From assembly GCF_018130215.1 (NCBI RefSeq), contig NZ_JAFCKQ010000018.1, forward strand, positions 1 to 64,000: a stretch of 64,000 nt of DNA, in the 5' to 3' direction. The position numbers were made by a program, and so were the translations under genes. The DNA is from Bradyrhizobium jicamae. Its GTDB lineage: Bacteria > Pseudomonadota > Alphaproteobacteria > Rhizobiales > Xanthobacteraceae. Position 1 is the first letter of the stretch; every line of letters begins with the position of its first letter. Below the pieces are notes generated by a model that was given only the letters and a program-made list of their open reading frames with translations, was not told the origin of the DNA and did no database searches. Shown piece after piece: positions 1-7,734 of this stretch.

Positions 1-162
1 GTGGTCCTACCCCCGTGCTTTCTACATTGCACGGGGCCCATGGGTGCGATCGGCACCCGGCTTTCCCTGCGCCCTCTTCACACAGAGCGGCGAAACGAGA
101 TGCAGGACTCGGACGATTCATGTCGCGAGAACGCTAGAGTGCGTCCCCCTCAACCGCGTGCG
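1..162. other. leading segment without a supported gene
   Basis: No reading frame here has convincing coding character; the plus-strand frame running through it continues as antisense to the amidase gene that ends at 163. The text resembles Bradyrhizobium-type intergenic filler. No promoter or hairpin could be assigned. Confidence 0.4.
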
Positions 163-933
163 CTATGCCGCCCTGCGCCTTTCGCGGAGCGCATCACCGA
201 ACGCCTCGAACAGCGCGCGGTTGATCGGGTTGCGCTGCGGGTCGTATTCGGCATGCCACTGCACACCGAGCGCAAATCCCGGCGCATCGGCGATACGGAT
301 CGCCTCGATGGTGCCGTCCTCGGCAATTCCCTCGATCACGACCCGCTTGCCGGGTTGGAGGATGCCCTGCCCGTGCAGCGAATTGACGCGGATGGACTCG
401 CGGCCGAGGATCGTCGCGAAGGCGCCGCCCGGCGTCAGGGTGACGTCGTGACGATCGGCGAACACGACCTTGGGGTCGGGATGGATCTCGCCGTTCTCGA
501 GCCTCGGCATGCGATGGTTCATGCGGCCGGGAATCTCGCGGATCTCCGGATGCAGCGAGCCGCCGAAGGCCACGTTCATCTCCTGCAGGCCGCGGCAGAT
601 GCCGAAGATCGGCACGCCGCGCGCGACGCAGGCCTCCGACAGCGCGAGCGCGACGTCGTCGCGGTGCATGTCGTAAGGCTCATGCGCGGCACAAGGCTCG
701 GTGTTGAACCGGGTCGGATGCACATTGGCGCGCGCGCCGGTCAGGACCACGCCGTCGACCACATCGAGCAAGGCTGCGATATCGGTGATTTCGGGGGTTC
801 CCGCGAACATCAGCGGCACGGCACCCGAGACTTCGGCCACTGCGCGGAGATTGCGCTCTCCGACCATCTGGACCGTGAAACGATTCTCAATGCGATGGGC
901 GTTTCCGATCACGCCGACCACGGGCCGTCTCAT
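163..933 (-). CDS. gamma-glutamyl-gamma-aminobutyrate hydrolase-like class I glutamine amidotransferase (peptidase C26)
   Basis: 256-residue cytoplasmic protein of the PuuD/peptidase C26 family, which hydrolyses gamma-glutamyl amides (in E. coli, gamma-glutamyl-GABA in putrescine breakdown). The nucleophile elbow GICRGLQE places Cys at 113, and GVQWHAEYDP supplies His227 and Glu229, so the Cys-His-Glu triad is complete. The early segment VVLTGARANVHP is the family's oxyanion/substrate region. Length matches the family. No other putrescine (puu) gene is adjacent, so the natural substrate is open. The ATG at 933 is the first one that preserves the family's N-terminal 'P-V-V-G-V' strand. Confidence 0.88.
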   Translation of the reverse strand: MRRPVVGVIGNAHRIENRFTVQMVGERNLRAVAEVSGAVPLMFAGTPEITDIAALLDVVDGVVLTGARANVHPTRFNTEPCAAHEPYDMHRDDVALALSEACVARGVPIFGICRGLQEMNVAFGGSLHPEIREIPGRMNHRMPRLENGEIHPDPKVVFADRHDVTLTPGGAFATILGRESIRVNSLHGQGILQPGKRVVIEGIAEDGTIEAIRIADAPGFALGVQWHAEYDPQRNPINRALFEAFGDALRERRRAA

Positions 934-1165
934 TATCTACGTCTCGCGCAATGATTCTTCTGAGTTTGCTACCGTTTGGAGACGATCTTGCCTCTGAGTT
1001 CCGCTCCGATCAACGTCAAAATCTGCACAGGTCGGCTTGCATCCCTGCACAATTCAGGGGCCAAGGTCGCTTTCCCCAAGGTATCTCCGGCCGCCCGCCA
1101 GCTTGATCCCGGTGGAATTTTCGCCAATGACTGGCTCGACACCTGCCCGACAGAGGGAATCACCC

Positions 1166-2296
1166 GTGACCGATTCGGCTGACGATCGCCTTCAGGCCCG
1201 CAACAACATGGCATGGGCGATTGCCGTCGGCGGCATCGGGATCGTGCTGTTCACTGCGCTGTTGGTGTTTGCCTGGACCTTCGCTGCGACCCTGTTCCTG
1301 CTGTTCGCGGGCATGCTGCTTGGCGTTGGCCTGAACGCGATGAGCACCCATCTCGGCCGGCTGGTCGCCCTGCCGCACGCGCTGCGGCTCGCCATCGTGT
1401 GCCTGGCGCTGGCGGGGCTGCTGTCCGGGATCGTCTTCCTCGGCGGCACCACGATCGCCGATCAGGCCAAGGTGCTGAGCAGCACCATCAAGTCGCAGCT
1501 CGGCACCGTGAAGGATTTCCTCGAGCAGCACGGCGTCGACACCAGCTATCTCGACTTCACCGATGCGAAGGGCGAAACGAAGCCGGAAGCCACCACAACG
1601 ACGACGCCGGCGCAGGCTCCGTCGCACGGCCTGCCGGGCGCCGGCGCGCTGGCCTCGAGCGGCGGCGCCATCATCAGCCAGACCCTGAAGGTGCTGCTCG
1701 GCACCGTCAGCGTGGTCGGCAACTTCTTCATCGTGCTGTTCCTGGGGCTCGCCTTCGCCGCCCAGCCGAGCATCTACCGCGCCGGGCTGTTGTTCATCGC
1801 GCCGGCGAATTACCGCGGCCAGGCCACCATGATCGTCGACCGCATCGGCGAGACGCTGGAGCGCTGGCTGATCGCGCAGATCATCACGATGGCGGCGGTA
1901 TTCCTCGTCACCTGGATCGGCCTGCTGATCATCGGCATCCCGAGCTCGTTCATCCTCGGCATCCAGGCCGGCCTGCTCGCCTTCATCCCGACGGTTGGTG
2001 CGATCCTCGGCGGGCTGATCGTGGTGCTGGCGAGCCTCGCCTCGGGGTGGATCCCCGCGCTCTCCGCCTTCGTCCTGTTCCTCGGCGTGCACGCGCTGGA
2101 GAGCTACGTGCTGACGCCGATCATCCAGCGCCAGGCGCTCGACATACCGCCGGCCACGCTGTTCGCGTTCCAGATCCTGCTCGGCGTCGTGTTCGGCATC
2201 TGGGGACTGGCGCTGGCGCTGCCGATGATGGCGATCGCCAAGGTGATGATCGACCACTTCAAGGCGGAGGATGCAGCGCCTGCGCATGCCGGATAA
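1166..2296 (+). CDS. AI-2E family transporter (PerM-like permease)
   Basis: About 376-residue inner-membrane protein of the AI-2E/PerM/TqsA family, putative exporters of small molecules. Two hydrophobic helices lie near the N terminus, followed by a soluble stretch rich in Thr and Pro (roughly residues 120-170), then several helices near the C terminus, including the family-typical IPTVGAILGG and the ESYVLTPIIQ motif. A GTG at 1166 is preferred because AGAGGG lies 8 nt upstream at 1151-1157. The alternative ATG at 1127 adds 13 residues of low-quality sequence. The transported substrate cannot be deduced. Confidence 0.85.
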   Translation: MTDSADDRLQARNNMAWAIAVGGIGIVLFTALLVFAWTFAATLFLLFAGMLLGVGLNAMSTHLGRLVALPHALRLAIVCLALAGLLSGIVFLGGTTIADQAKVLSSTIKSQLGTVKDFLEQHGVDTSYLDFTDAKGETKPEATTTTTPAQAPSHGLPGAGALASSGGAIISQTLKVLLGTVSVVGNFFIVLFLGLAFAAQPSIYRAGLLFIAPANYRGQATMIVDRIGETLERWLIAQIITMAAVFLVTWIGLLIIGIPSSFILGIQAGLLAFIPTVGAILGGLIVVLASLASGWIPALSAFVLFLGVHALESYVLTPIIQRQALDIPPATLFAFQILLGVVFGIWGLALALPMMAIAKVMIDHFKAEDAAPAHAG

Positions 2297-2363
2297 GGCG
2301 TTTTCGAGCGAAGCGGGCACCGGTTCGCGCGAGGAAAACGCGTCAAAACGACAATCGACCGTC

Positions 2364-2660
2364 TCAAGTCGACAGCACGGTCTCGGTGTGCTCGACCTCG
2401 GGGGGCGCCGCAAAGTACTGGCCGACGAGCGCGCGCCAGGCGGTAAAATCCTCCGAGCCGCGGAAATCGACCGTGTGGTTCTCGAGTGTCTCCCACTTCG
2501 CCATCAGCCGGTAGCGCGACGGCTTCTCGATCGAACGGTGCAGTTCAAACCCCTTGCCGCCCTTGGCGCGCAGGAACAGCGGCCGCGCCTTTGCCACTGC
2601 CGCTTCAAAATCCTTCTCGCTGCCCGGTTTGACGTCGATCAGTGCGATTTCCGTGATCAT
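2364..2660 (-). CDS. antibiotic biosynthesis monooxygenase (ABM) fold protein
   Basis: 98-residue single-domain protein with the dimeric alpha/beta-barrel (ABM) pattern. It opens with ITEIALIDVKPGSEKDFE, has a central GFELHRSIEKP strand and a YRLMAKWETLENH segment, and ends with the typical F-x-x-P-P-x-V-E-H tail. Family members include quinone monooxygenases and heme-degrading enzymes, but many are uncharacterised and no specific substrate residues are recognisable. It is flanked by the permease gene (convergent) and an unknown small membrane protein. The fold call is firm and the function is not. Confidence 0.82.
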   Translation of the reverse strand: MITEIALIDVKPGSEKDFEAAVAKARPLFLRAKGGKGFELHRSIEKPSRYRLMAKWETLENHTVDFRGSEDFTAWRALVGQYFAAPPEVEHTETVLST

Positions 2661-2720
2661 TGGGTTGGGACCTCCGCTGTCGAAGACACGTCTCTAGCGC
2701 ATCCTGCCGCAACGAAAAAG

Positions 2721-2738
2721 GCGCCCCTGCGGGCGCCT
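2721..2738 (-). terminator. intrinsic terminator of the small membrane protein gene
   Basis: A 7-bp GC stem (ggcgccc at 2721-2727, gggcgcc at 2732-2738) with a ctgc loop. On the minus strand it is followed by five T (complement of 2716-2720). The plus-strand side has only TCTTT. It sits 26 nt past the stop of the gene ending at 2765. Confidence 0.8.
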
Positions 2739-2764
2739 CTTTCAATCGGGTGTTGCCGGTACTC

Positions 2765-3001
2765 TCAGCCGAAGATCGGACCGGCGCCGAAGACCACCAC
2801 CATCGCGCCAATCAGCATCACCATCGGCCAACGGGTGCTGGATTGGTTGTAGCGGCCTTGCGCGCGTCGCTCGTCGATCAATGCCATTTCGTATTCATCC
2901 GAATTCGAGAACATGCAGGCAAATCCGCTTCGCGCCGAGGCTGCAGCAGCGTCAAGCGACATCAGGGCGGTCTGCGGATCGTGAATATGCGTCGACTCCA
3001 T
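2765..3001 (-). CDS. small single-pass membrane protein, function unknown
   Basis: 78-residue protein. The first half is soluble (a Met-Glu-Ser-Thr-His start, then an Ala-rich helix and a Glu/Arg-rich segment around NSDEYEMALIDERR). The last ~20 residues form one hydrophobic helix (PMVMLIGAMVVVFGAGPIFG), so it is probably C-terminally anchored. An ATG four codons further upstream (3013) is possible. A good terminator follows the stop, which supports it being an expressed gene. I do not recognise the family. Confidence 0.6.
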   Translation of the reverse strand: MESTHIHDPQTALMSLDAAAASARSGFACMFSNSDEYEMALIDERRAQGRYNQSSTRWPMVMLIGAMVVVFGAGPIFG

Positions 3002-3049
3002 GCGCGCAAGCATGGAACCGCATGGCTAACGAGCGGTTACCGTGACCCG

Positions 3050-4264
3050 TCAGTGCACCGTCGCCGGCTTGTGGCGCGCCGCGGCCGGCAGGCCTGCGGT
3101 CTTGCGCCGCCAGTTCTCCAGCGACAGCGGCAGCTCCTCGGCGGCCTCGACGCGATTGCGACCGCTGCGCTTGGCCTGGTACAGCGCGGTGTCGGCCGAG
3201 GCGAGCAGCACCTCGAGCTCGGTGCCGGCCGGCCCGCCTGCGACGCCGATGCTGACGGTCGTGTCAACGGCGCCCTCCTCACAGACGATGCCGCTGGACT
3301 CGAAGGCCTCGCGCACGCGCTCGGCGACCAGGACGCCCTCTTCCAGCGAACACGGCAAAAGTGCTGCGAATTCCTCGCCGCCGATGCGACCGGACAGGTC
3401 GCTGATGCGGAGATTGCTGACCACGACGGTGGAGAACAGTTTCAGGACCTCATCGCCGGCCGGATGGCCGAAGCGGTCGTTGATCGACTTGAAATGGTCG
3501 ATGTCGAAGATCATCACCGTGACCGGGCGGCCGGCATTGGCCTCGCGCTCGATCACCCGCATGCAGGCCTCGGTGAAGCCGCGCCGGTTGAGCATGCCGC
3601 TGAGCGGATCGATCGAGGCGGCCGTCTTGTGCACGGCCACCGCGCGGTCCGACACCATCATGAAGATCACGAACACCGTTCCGATTGCGTAGAGCACGAG
3701 CTCGACCGAGAACAACGTGACCCAGAAGCTGGTGGCGAAATTCTCGTCATGGGCGCGCAAGAGGTCGCCCACCAGGATCGGCAGCATCAGCACACAGCCG
3801 TGAACGACCGGCACGACGATCGCCGGCCAGCGCTTCTGCATGGCGCGGCGGCGCTCGTTCCACAGCTCGGCGGCGGTCAGCGCCGCGTAGATCGCGACGA
3901 TCGCAGCGCCAAACGTCAGCCGCATCGCGGTGTCCTGCAGAATCGCCACGGCGCCGATCCAGGCGACCGGGCCGAGCATCAGGCCCGGCACATTGGGCTT
4001 GCGACCGTGGAAGACACGCGATGCGTTCCAGACCAGGCCGCAGGCGGCAAAGCCGACCGCGTTCAGCGCCAGCAGGATCGACGCACCGAGCGCGGCGCCT
4101 CCGACCGTGCACAGCGCGACCGACGCCGCGCCGAGCAGATAGGCGGTGCCCCACCATTTCAACGCGGGGATGTTCTCCTGCCTGCCGAAATACATCAGCA
4201 TGGCACCGAGCATGCCCGCCACCATGGTTGCGAACAAATAAAGTGTCGACGTATCGAACGACAT
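3050..4264 (-). CDS. membrane-anchored GGDEF diguanylate cyclase
   Basis: 404-residue protein that would synthesise cyclic di-GMP from two GTP. The N-terminal ~190 residues contain about six hydrophobic helices, a membrane sensor of unknown ligand. The C-terminal GGDEF domain carries the active-site motif GGEEF at 295-299, a product-inhibition I-site RISD at 286-289 placed exactly five residues before it, DIDHFKSINDRFGHPAGDEVL upstream, and SADTALYQAKRSGRNRV downstream. All key residues are present, so it is predicted to be active and feedback-inhibited. The start at 4264 has GGGGTGA about 5 nt upstream; an ATG at 4291 is less likely. Confidence 0.92.
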   Translation of the reverse strand: MSFDTSTLYLFATMVAGMLGAMLMYFGRQENIPALKWWGTAYLLGAASVALCTVGGAALGASILLALNAVGFAACGLVWNASRVFHGRKPNVPGLMLGPVAWIGAVAILQDTAMRLTFGAAIVAIYAALTAAELWNERRRAMQKRWPAIVVPVVHGCVLMLPILVGDLLRAHDENFATSFWVTLFSVELVLYAIGTVFVIFMMVSDRAVAVHKTAASIDPLSGMLNRRGFTEACMRVIEREANAGRPVTVMIFDIDHFKSINDRFGHPAGDEVLKLFSTVVVSNLRISDLSGRIGGEEFAALLPCSLEEGVLVAERVREAFESSGIVCEEGAVDTTVSIGVAGGPAGTELEVLLASADTALYQAKRSGRNRVEAAEELPLSLENWRRKTAGLPAAARHKPATVH

Positions 4265-4435
4265 AAAGTCACCCCAGCCGGTGTAATGCAACGTTCGCAG
4301 GCGCGATTGTTCTATGGTGATGCAGCGCTTCTGCTGAAGTGCACGCTAGAGACCGCGAGTTCCAATTTCGTTTGCACGCATACGCAAGTTTTCGCGAAAA
4401 ACTGCGTTAATTCAGCTCTAAACCGAACGCAAAAA

Positions 4436-4453
4436 GGGCGCCTCTCGGCGCCC
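4436..4453 (-). terminator. intrinsic terminator after rpsI
   Basis: Stem gggcgcc (4436-4442) / ggcgccc (4447-4453) with a tctc loop. On the minus strand five T follow (complement of 4431-4435). It lies about 50 nt past the rpsI stop and closes the rplM-rpsI unit. Confidence 0.85.
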
Positions 4454-4501
4454 TCTTTCGTTAGGTATTTGCGGCAATTGCCGCGAATTTTAGTTCGCGA
4501 A

Positions 4502-4978
4502 TTAGCGCTTCGAGAACTGGAAGGACTTGCGGGCCTTCGCCTTGCCGTACTTCTTGCGCTCGACCGCGCGGGAGTCACGGGTGAGGAAGCCGCCCTTCTT
4601 GAGGACGCTGCGCAGTTCGGGTTCGAAGTTGGTCAGCGCCTTCGAGAGGCCGTGCCTGACAGCACCGGCCTGGCCCGACAGGCCGCCGCCGGCGACCGTG
4701 CAGATCACGTCGTACTGGCCGTTACGAGCGGCAGCGACCAGCGGCTGCTGGATCATCATGCGCAGCACCGGGCGGGCGAAGTAGACTTCGAACTCGCGGG
4801 TGTTGACCGAGATCTTGCCCGAGCCGGGCTTGACCCAGACGCGGGCGACCGCGTCCTTGCGCTTGCCGGTGGCATAGGCGCGGCCGTACTTGTCGACCTT
4901 CTTCACGTACTTCGGCGCTTCGGGAGCCGCCGGCTTGACCTGCGAGAGCTGGTCGAGGGACTGCAACGTGTCGGACAT
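4502..4978 (-). CDS. rpsI: 30S ribosomal protein S9
   Basis: 158-residue uS9. The N terminus has the ~30-residue extension usual in Rhizobiales (Ala/Pro/Lys-rich). The core follows with YATGKRKDAVARVWVKPG, the RxMIQQPL helix and GGGLSGQAGAVRHGLSKAL. It ends in the universal Ser-Lys-Arg tail that reaches the P-site tRNA. Its ATG directly abuts the rplM stop (TAAATG), so the two are co-transcribed and probably translationally coupled. Confidence 0.98.
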   Translation of the reverse strand: MSDTLQSLDQLSQVKPAAPEAPKYVKKVDKYGRAYATGKRKDAVARVWVKPGSGKISVNTREFEVYFARPVLRMMIQQPLVAAARNGQYDVICTVAGGGLSGQAGAVRHGLSKALTNFEPELRSVLKKGGFLTRDSRAVERKKYGKAKARKSFQFSKR

Positions 4979-5443
4979 TTATGCGGCCCTCGTGTTCTTG
5001 CGGTTCAGCGCCGCGATATCGACCTTCTCGGGGTTCTGGGCTTCGTGCGGATGATCGGCACCCGCATAGACGCGCAGGTTGCCCATCTGCATGCGGCCGA
5101 GCGGGCCGCGCGGGATCATGCGCTCGATCGCCTTCTCGACGACGCGCTCGGGAAAGCGACCCTCGAGGATCTGCTTCGCGGTGCGCTCCTTGATGCCGCC
5201 GATGTAGCCGGTGTGCTTGTAGTAGGTCTTCTGGTCGCGCTTGCGGCCGGTCAGCACCACATGCGCGGCGTTGACGATGATGACATTGTCGCCGCAATCG
5301 ACATGCGGGGTATAGGTGGGCAGATGTTTGCCGCGCAGGCGCATCGCAACGAGGGTGGCGAGACGGCCGACGACCAGACCCTTGGCGTCGATCAGCACCC
5401 ACTTCTTCGTCACTTCGGCGGGCTTGGCCGAGAACGTGCTCAT
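4979..5443 (-). CDS. rplM: 50S ribosomal protein L13
   Basis: 154-residue uL13. Hallmarks are KKWVLIDAKGLVVGRLAT, GKHLPTYTPHVDCGDNV, the KTYYKHTGYIGGIKE segment and MIPRGPLGRMQMGNLRVYAG. The ATG at 5443 gives the family-typical MSTFSAKPAEV start; a longer frame upstream runs into the promoter. It is the first gene of the rplM-rpsI operon, with a promoter at 5496-5524. Confidence 0.98.
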   Translation of the reverse strand: MSTFSAKPAEVTKKWVLIDAKGLVVGRLATLVAMRLRGKHLPTYTPHVDCGDNVIIVNAAHVVLTGRKRDQKTYYKHTGYIGGIKERTAKQILEGRFPERVVEKAIERMIPRGPLGRMQMGNLRVYAGADHPHEAQNPEKVDIAALNRKNTRAA

Positions 5444-5495
5444 GTGAGAATCCGTGAAAATGGAAATCGGCGCCGTATGCGCCGAACTGGGCGGC

Positions 5496-5524
5496 TTTCT
5501 AGAGAAGCCGCGCGCACACGTCAA
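5496..5524 (-). promoter_or_regulatory. sigma-70-type promoter of rplM-rpsI
   Basis: On the minus strand, TTGACG (complement of 5519-5524) is separated by exactly 17 nt from TAGAAA (complement of 5496-5501). Transcription would start near 5489, giving a leader of about 45 nt. The -10/+1 region overlaps a short GC inverted repeat (gcggctt/aagccgc, 5491-5509). Confidence 0.6.
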
Positions 5525-5596
5525 CGTCCATGCGCTCAAATTACATTCATAAAAACAATGACTTATAAATATGGTGCAATAATACCAGAGAAAAGT

Positions 5597-6025
5597 TCAT
5601 GTGTTTGGAATGGAATAGGTCGCCGTGACATGGGCGATCGGATCGGGCGACGTGCCGGACAACAGGTTTACCTCGCCGACGGCCAGCCGCTTGCCAAGCT
5701 TGAGCAGCCTCGCCACCGCAAGCACGTCCTGCCCCGGCTGGCCCTTGCGCAGGAAGTTGATGTTGAGATTGGCGGTCACGGCGAGACCGATCGGCCCGAT
5801 CGCGGACAACAGCACGACATACATCGCGAAATCGGCCAGCCCCATCAGGGTCGGCCCGGACACCGTGCCGCCCGGCCGCAGCATGCGTTCGCTGTAGCGC
5901 TGCCGCAGCAGGCAGGTTTCGCCATCGGCGCTCTCGATCCTGATGTCGTCGCCGCTGAAAGCCTGCGGAAATTCGCGATGCAGGAACTCCTCCAGTTCAG
6001 CCACGCTCATTTTCGCAATAGCCAT
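5597..6025 (-). CDS. PaaI-family hotdog thioesterase
   Basis: 142-residue hotdog-fold protein of the PaaI/YbgC thioesterase group, which hydrolyses acyl-CoA thioesters. The family signature is clear: RPGGTVSGPTLMGLADFAMY (Gly/Ala-rich helix entry), then AVTANLNINFLRKGQPGQDV and a final HVTATYSIP strand. It is divergent from the crotonase-fold gene at 6112 with an ~85-bp shared upstream region, which hints at joint use on acyl-CoA substrates. The exact acyl group is unknown. Confidence 0.85.
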   Translation of the reverse strand: MAIAKMSVAELEEFLHREFPQAFSGDDIRIESADGETCLLRQRYSERMLRPGGTVSGPTLMGLADFAMYVVLLSAIGPIGLAVTANLNINFLRKGQPGQDVLAVARLLKLGKRLAVGEVNLLSGTSPDPIAHVTATYSIPNT

Positions 6026-6111
6026 GCCGTCCCCACCCTCGCTTCACCCTGCCTGTTACATTAAGTTGTCATAGACACCCTAGTGGAATTTTCATCAGTG
6101 GAAACTTCGCC

Positions 6112-6936
6112 ATGTCTGCCCAAGCCGCCCGCGCACGAGCACCGCAAGCCCCGATCCTGCTGCGCGAGACCGTGGGCAGTATCACGGTACTCACGCTCAA
6201 CCGTCCCGCAGCACGCAACAGCCTGTCCGAGGGGCTGATTGCCGAGCTGCATGGTGCGCTGGACGAGATTCGTGACGACAACAATGTCCGAGGCGTCGTG
6301 ATCGCCGCGAATGGTCCGGCCTTCTCTGCCGGCCACGACATGAAGGAGCTCACCGCGCGTCGCAGCGATGCCGATCGCGGCCGCGCATATTTCGCGCAGA
6401 TCATGAACGCATGCAGCGCGATGATGCAGGCAGTCGTGAATTTGCCGAAGCCGGTGGTCGCTGCCGTCCCGGGCATTGCGACCGCCGCCGGCTGCCAACT
6501 CGTCGCCAGCTGCGATCTTGCTGTCGCGTCGGAGACCGCGACGTTCGCGACGCCGGGGGTCGACATCGGCCTGTTCTGTTCGACGCCGATGGTCGCGCTG
6601 TCGCGCAACGTGCCGCGCAAGCAGGCGATGGAGATGCTGCTGACGGGCGAGCCGATCACGGCTGTCGCCGCGCAGAACATCGGACTGATCAACCGCGTGG
6701 TGCCTGCGGGCACCGAGCGCGACGCTGCGATCGCGCTGGCACAAAAGGTCGCGCTGAAATCCGCATACACCGTCAAGCTCGGCAAGGAAGCATTCTATCG
6801 CCAGGCCGAGATGAGCCTCGCGGAGGCGTATCGCTATGCCGCCGAGGTGATGACCGAGAACATGATGGCGCGCGACGCCGAGGAAGGCATCGGCGCCTTC
6901 CTCGAGAAGCGCGATCCGAAGTGGCAGGACAAGTGA
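6112..6936 (+). CDS. ECHDC3-like crotonase-fold protein (annotated-type enoyl-CoA hydratase, catalytic glutamates absent)
   Basis: 274-residue crotonase-superfamily protein. The CoA-binding/oxyanion elements are intact (GPAFSAGHDMKEL and PGIATAAGCQLVASCDLAVA). However, the position of the first hydratase glutamate (GGGCEL in classical enzymes) reads GCQL, and the second (FGQPE in classical enzymes) reads FATPGVDIGLF. That FATPG-x-x-x-GLF-CSTP pattern is typical of the ECHDC3 subgroup rather than FadB/Ech hydratases. It probably binds an acyl-CoA but is unlikely to hydrate enoyl-CoA by the usual mechanism. It is divergent from a PaaI thioesterase and followed by a palindromic repeat. Confidence 0.85.
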   Translation: MSAQAARARAPQAPILLRETVGSITVLTLNRPAARNSLSEGLIAELHGALDEIRDDNNVRGVVIAANGPAFSAGHDMKELTARRSDADRGRAYFAQIMNACSAMMQAVVNLPKPVVAAVPGIATAAGCQLVASCDLAVASETATFATPGVDIGLFCSTPMVALSRNVPRKQAMEMLLTGEPITAVAAQNIGLINRVVPAGTERDAAIALAQKVALKSAYTVKLGKEAFYRQAEMSLAEAYRYAAEVMTENMMARDAEEGIGAFLEKRDPKWQDK

Positions 6937-6944
6937 CGTTCCTT

Positions 6945-6978
6945 CATTGCGAGGAGCGAAGCTTCGCTCCTCGCAATG
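6945..6978. repeat. perfect 34-bp palindrome (REP-like)
   Basis: Two 17-nt arms (6945-6961 and 6962-6978) are perfect reverse complements centred on aagctt, starting 8 nt past the crotonase stop. The terminal ctcctcgcaatgac recurs at 25943-25956. It could act as a transcript-end hairpin but has no U tract, so I class it as a dispersed REP-like element. Confidence 0.75.
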
Positions 6979-7000
6979 ACGCAATTGAAAAAGACGAGTG

Positions 7001-7585
7001 ATGAACCACGACGCCTACGACGACAATTACATCCGCAGCATCCTCAACAACGTCAAATCGATCGCGATGGTTGGCGCCTCGCCGGTCAATGTGCGGCCGA
7101 GCTACTTCGCCTTCAAATATCTGGCGCAGCGCGGCTACGACATGATCCCGGTCAATCCCGGCCATGTCGGCAAAGAGCTGATGGGCAAGCCGTTCGTGGC
7201 TTCGCTCGCCGATATCGGCCGTCCGATCGACATGGTCGATATCTTCCGCAATTCGAGCCACATCATGCCGGTCGTGGACGAGGCGCTGAAGCTGTCGCCG
7301 CCGCCGAAGGTGATCTGGATGCAGCTCGGGGCGCGCGACGATGCCGCCGCCGAGAAGGCGGAAGCCGCGGGGCTGAAGGTCGTGATGAACCGCTGCCCGA
7401 AGATCGAGTATGGCCGGCTGTCGTCGGAGATCTCATGGATGGGCGTGAATTCGCGCACCTTGAGCTCCAAGCGGGCACCCGTACCGACGCAAGGCATGCG
7501 GCTGTCGCTCAATCGCTCGAGCTTCGGCGGCGGCCAGACCGCGGCCTCCGACCGCGCCGCGAAAAACAAAACCGAGACGACCTGA
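7001..7585 (+). CDS. CoA-binding (YccU-type) Rossmann protein
   Basis: 194-residue protein with a CoA_binding_2 domain over about residues 10-140. The N-terminal strand KSIAMVGASPVNVRPSYFAF and the YDMIPVNPGHVGKE loop match small YccU-like CoA-binding proteins. A Cys-Pro-Lys-Ile-Glu-Tyr element near residue 131 is conserved in this group. The C-terminal ~50 residues are polar, low-complexity and likely disordered. ATG 7001 is chosen; a GTG directly before it (6998) is equally near the weak ribosome site. The biochemical role in this family is not settled. Confidence 0.85.
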   Translation: MNHDAYDDNYIRSILNNVKSIAMVGASPVNVRPSYFAFKYLAQRGYDMIPVNPGHVGKELMGKPFVASLADIGRPIDMVDIFRNSSHIMPVVDEALKLSPPPKVIWMQLGARDDAAAEKAEAAGLKVVMNRCPKIEYGRLSSEISWMGVNSRTLSSKRAPVPTQGMRLSLNRSSFGGGQTAASDRAAKNKTETT

Positions 7586-7627
7586 GGCCATTGCGGAATA
7601 TTTGCGTCGATCACCAGACAATGTGCA

Positions 7628-7686
7628 GCACGGCATTTCAAACACGCGGGCGCTCGCCAGGCTGCCTTGACGGCGGAGCGCCGTGC
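7628..7686 (+). promoter_or_regulatory. structured leader hairpin upstream of the O-acetylhomoserine sulfhydrylase gene
   Basis: Outer stem gcacggc (7628-7634) pairs with gccgtgc (7680-7686). An inner arm cgctcgcc can pair with ggcggagcg with one bulge. It lies ~50 nt before the ATG at 7735. By eye it does not match the SAM-II, SAM-V or SAH riboswitch cores. A methionine-responsive leader is possible, as is chance folding in GC-rich DNA. Confidence 0.3.
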
Positions 7687-7734
7687 CCCCAGCATGCCGC
7701 GCATTTCGAACAGGCCACAAACAGGACTTAGAGA

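Noticed and set aside
1..954. 317-codon plus-strand frame
   Set aside because: It is the mirror of the peptidase C26 gene on the minus strand; residues are Arg/His/Asp-rich and show no fold, while the minus frame has a full catalytic triad.
2660..6064. 1134-codon plus-strand frame
   Set aside because: It runs antisense through GGDEF, rpsI, rplM and thioesterase genes; long stop-free antisense frames are expected at this GC content.
7586..7734. SAM-II or SAH riboswitch before metY
   Set aside because: The characteristic conserved cores were not found by eye; only a generic hairpin remains.
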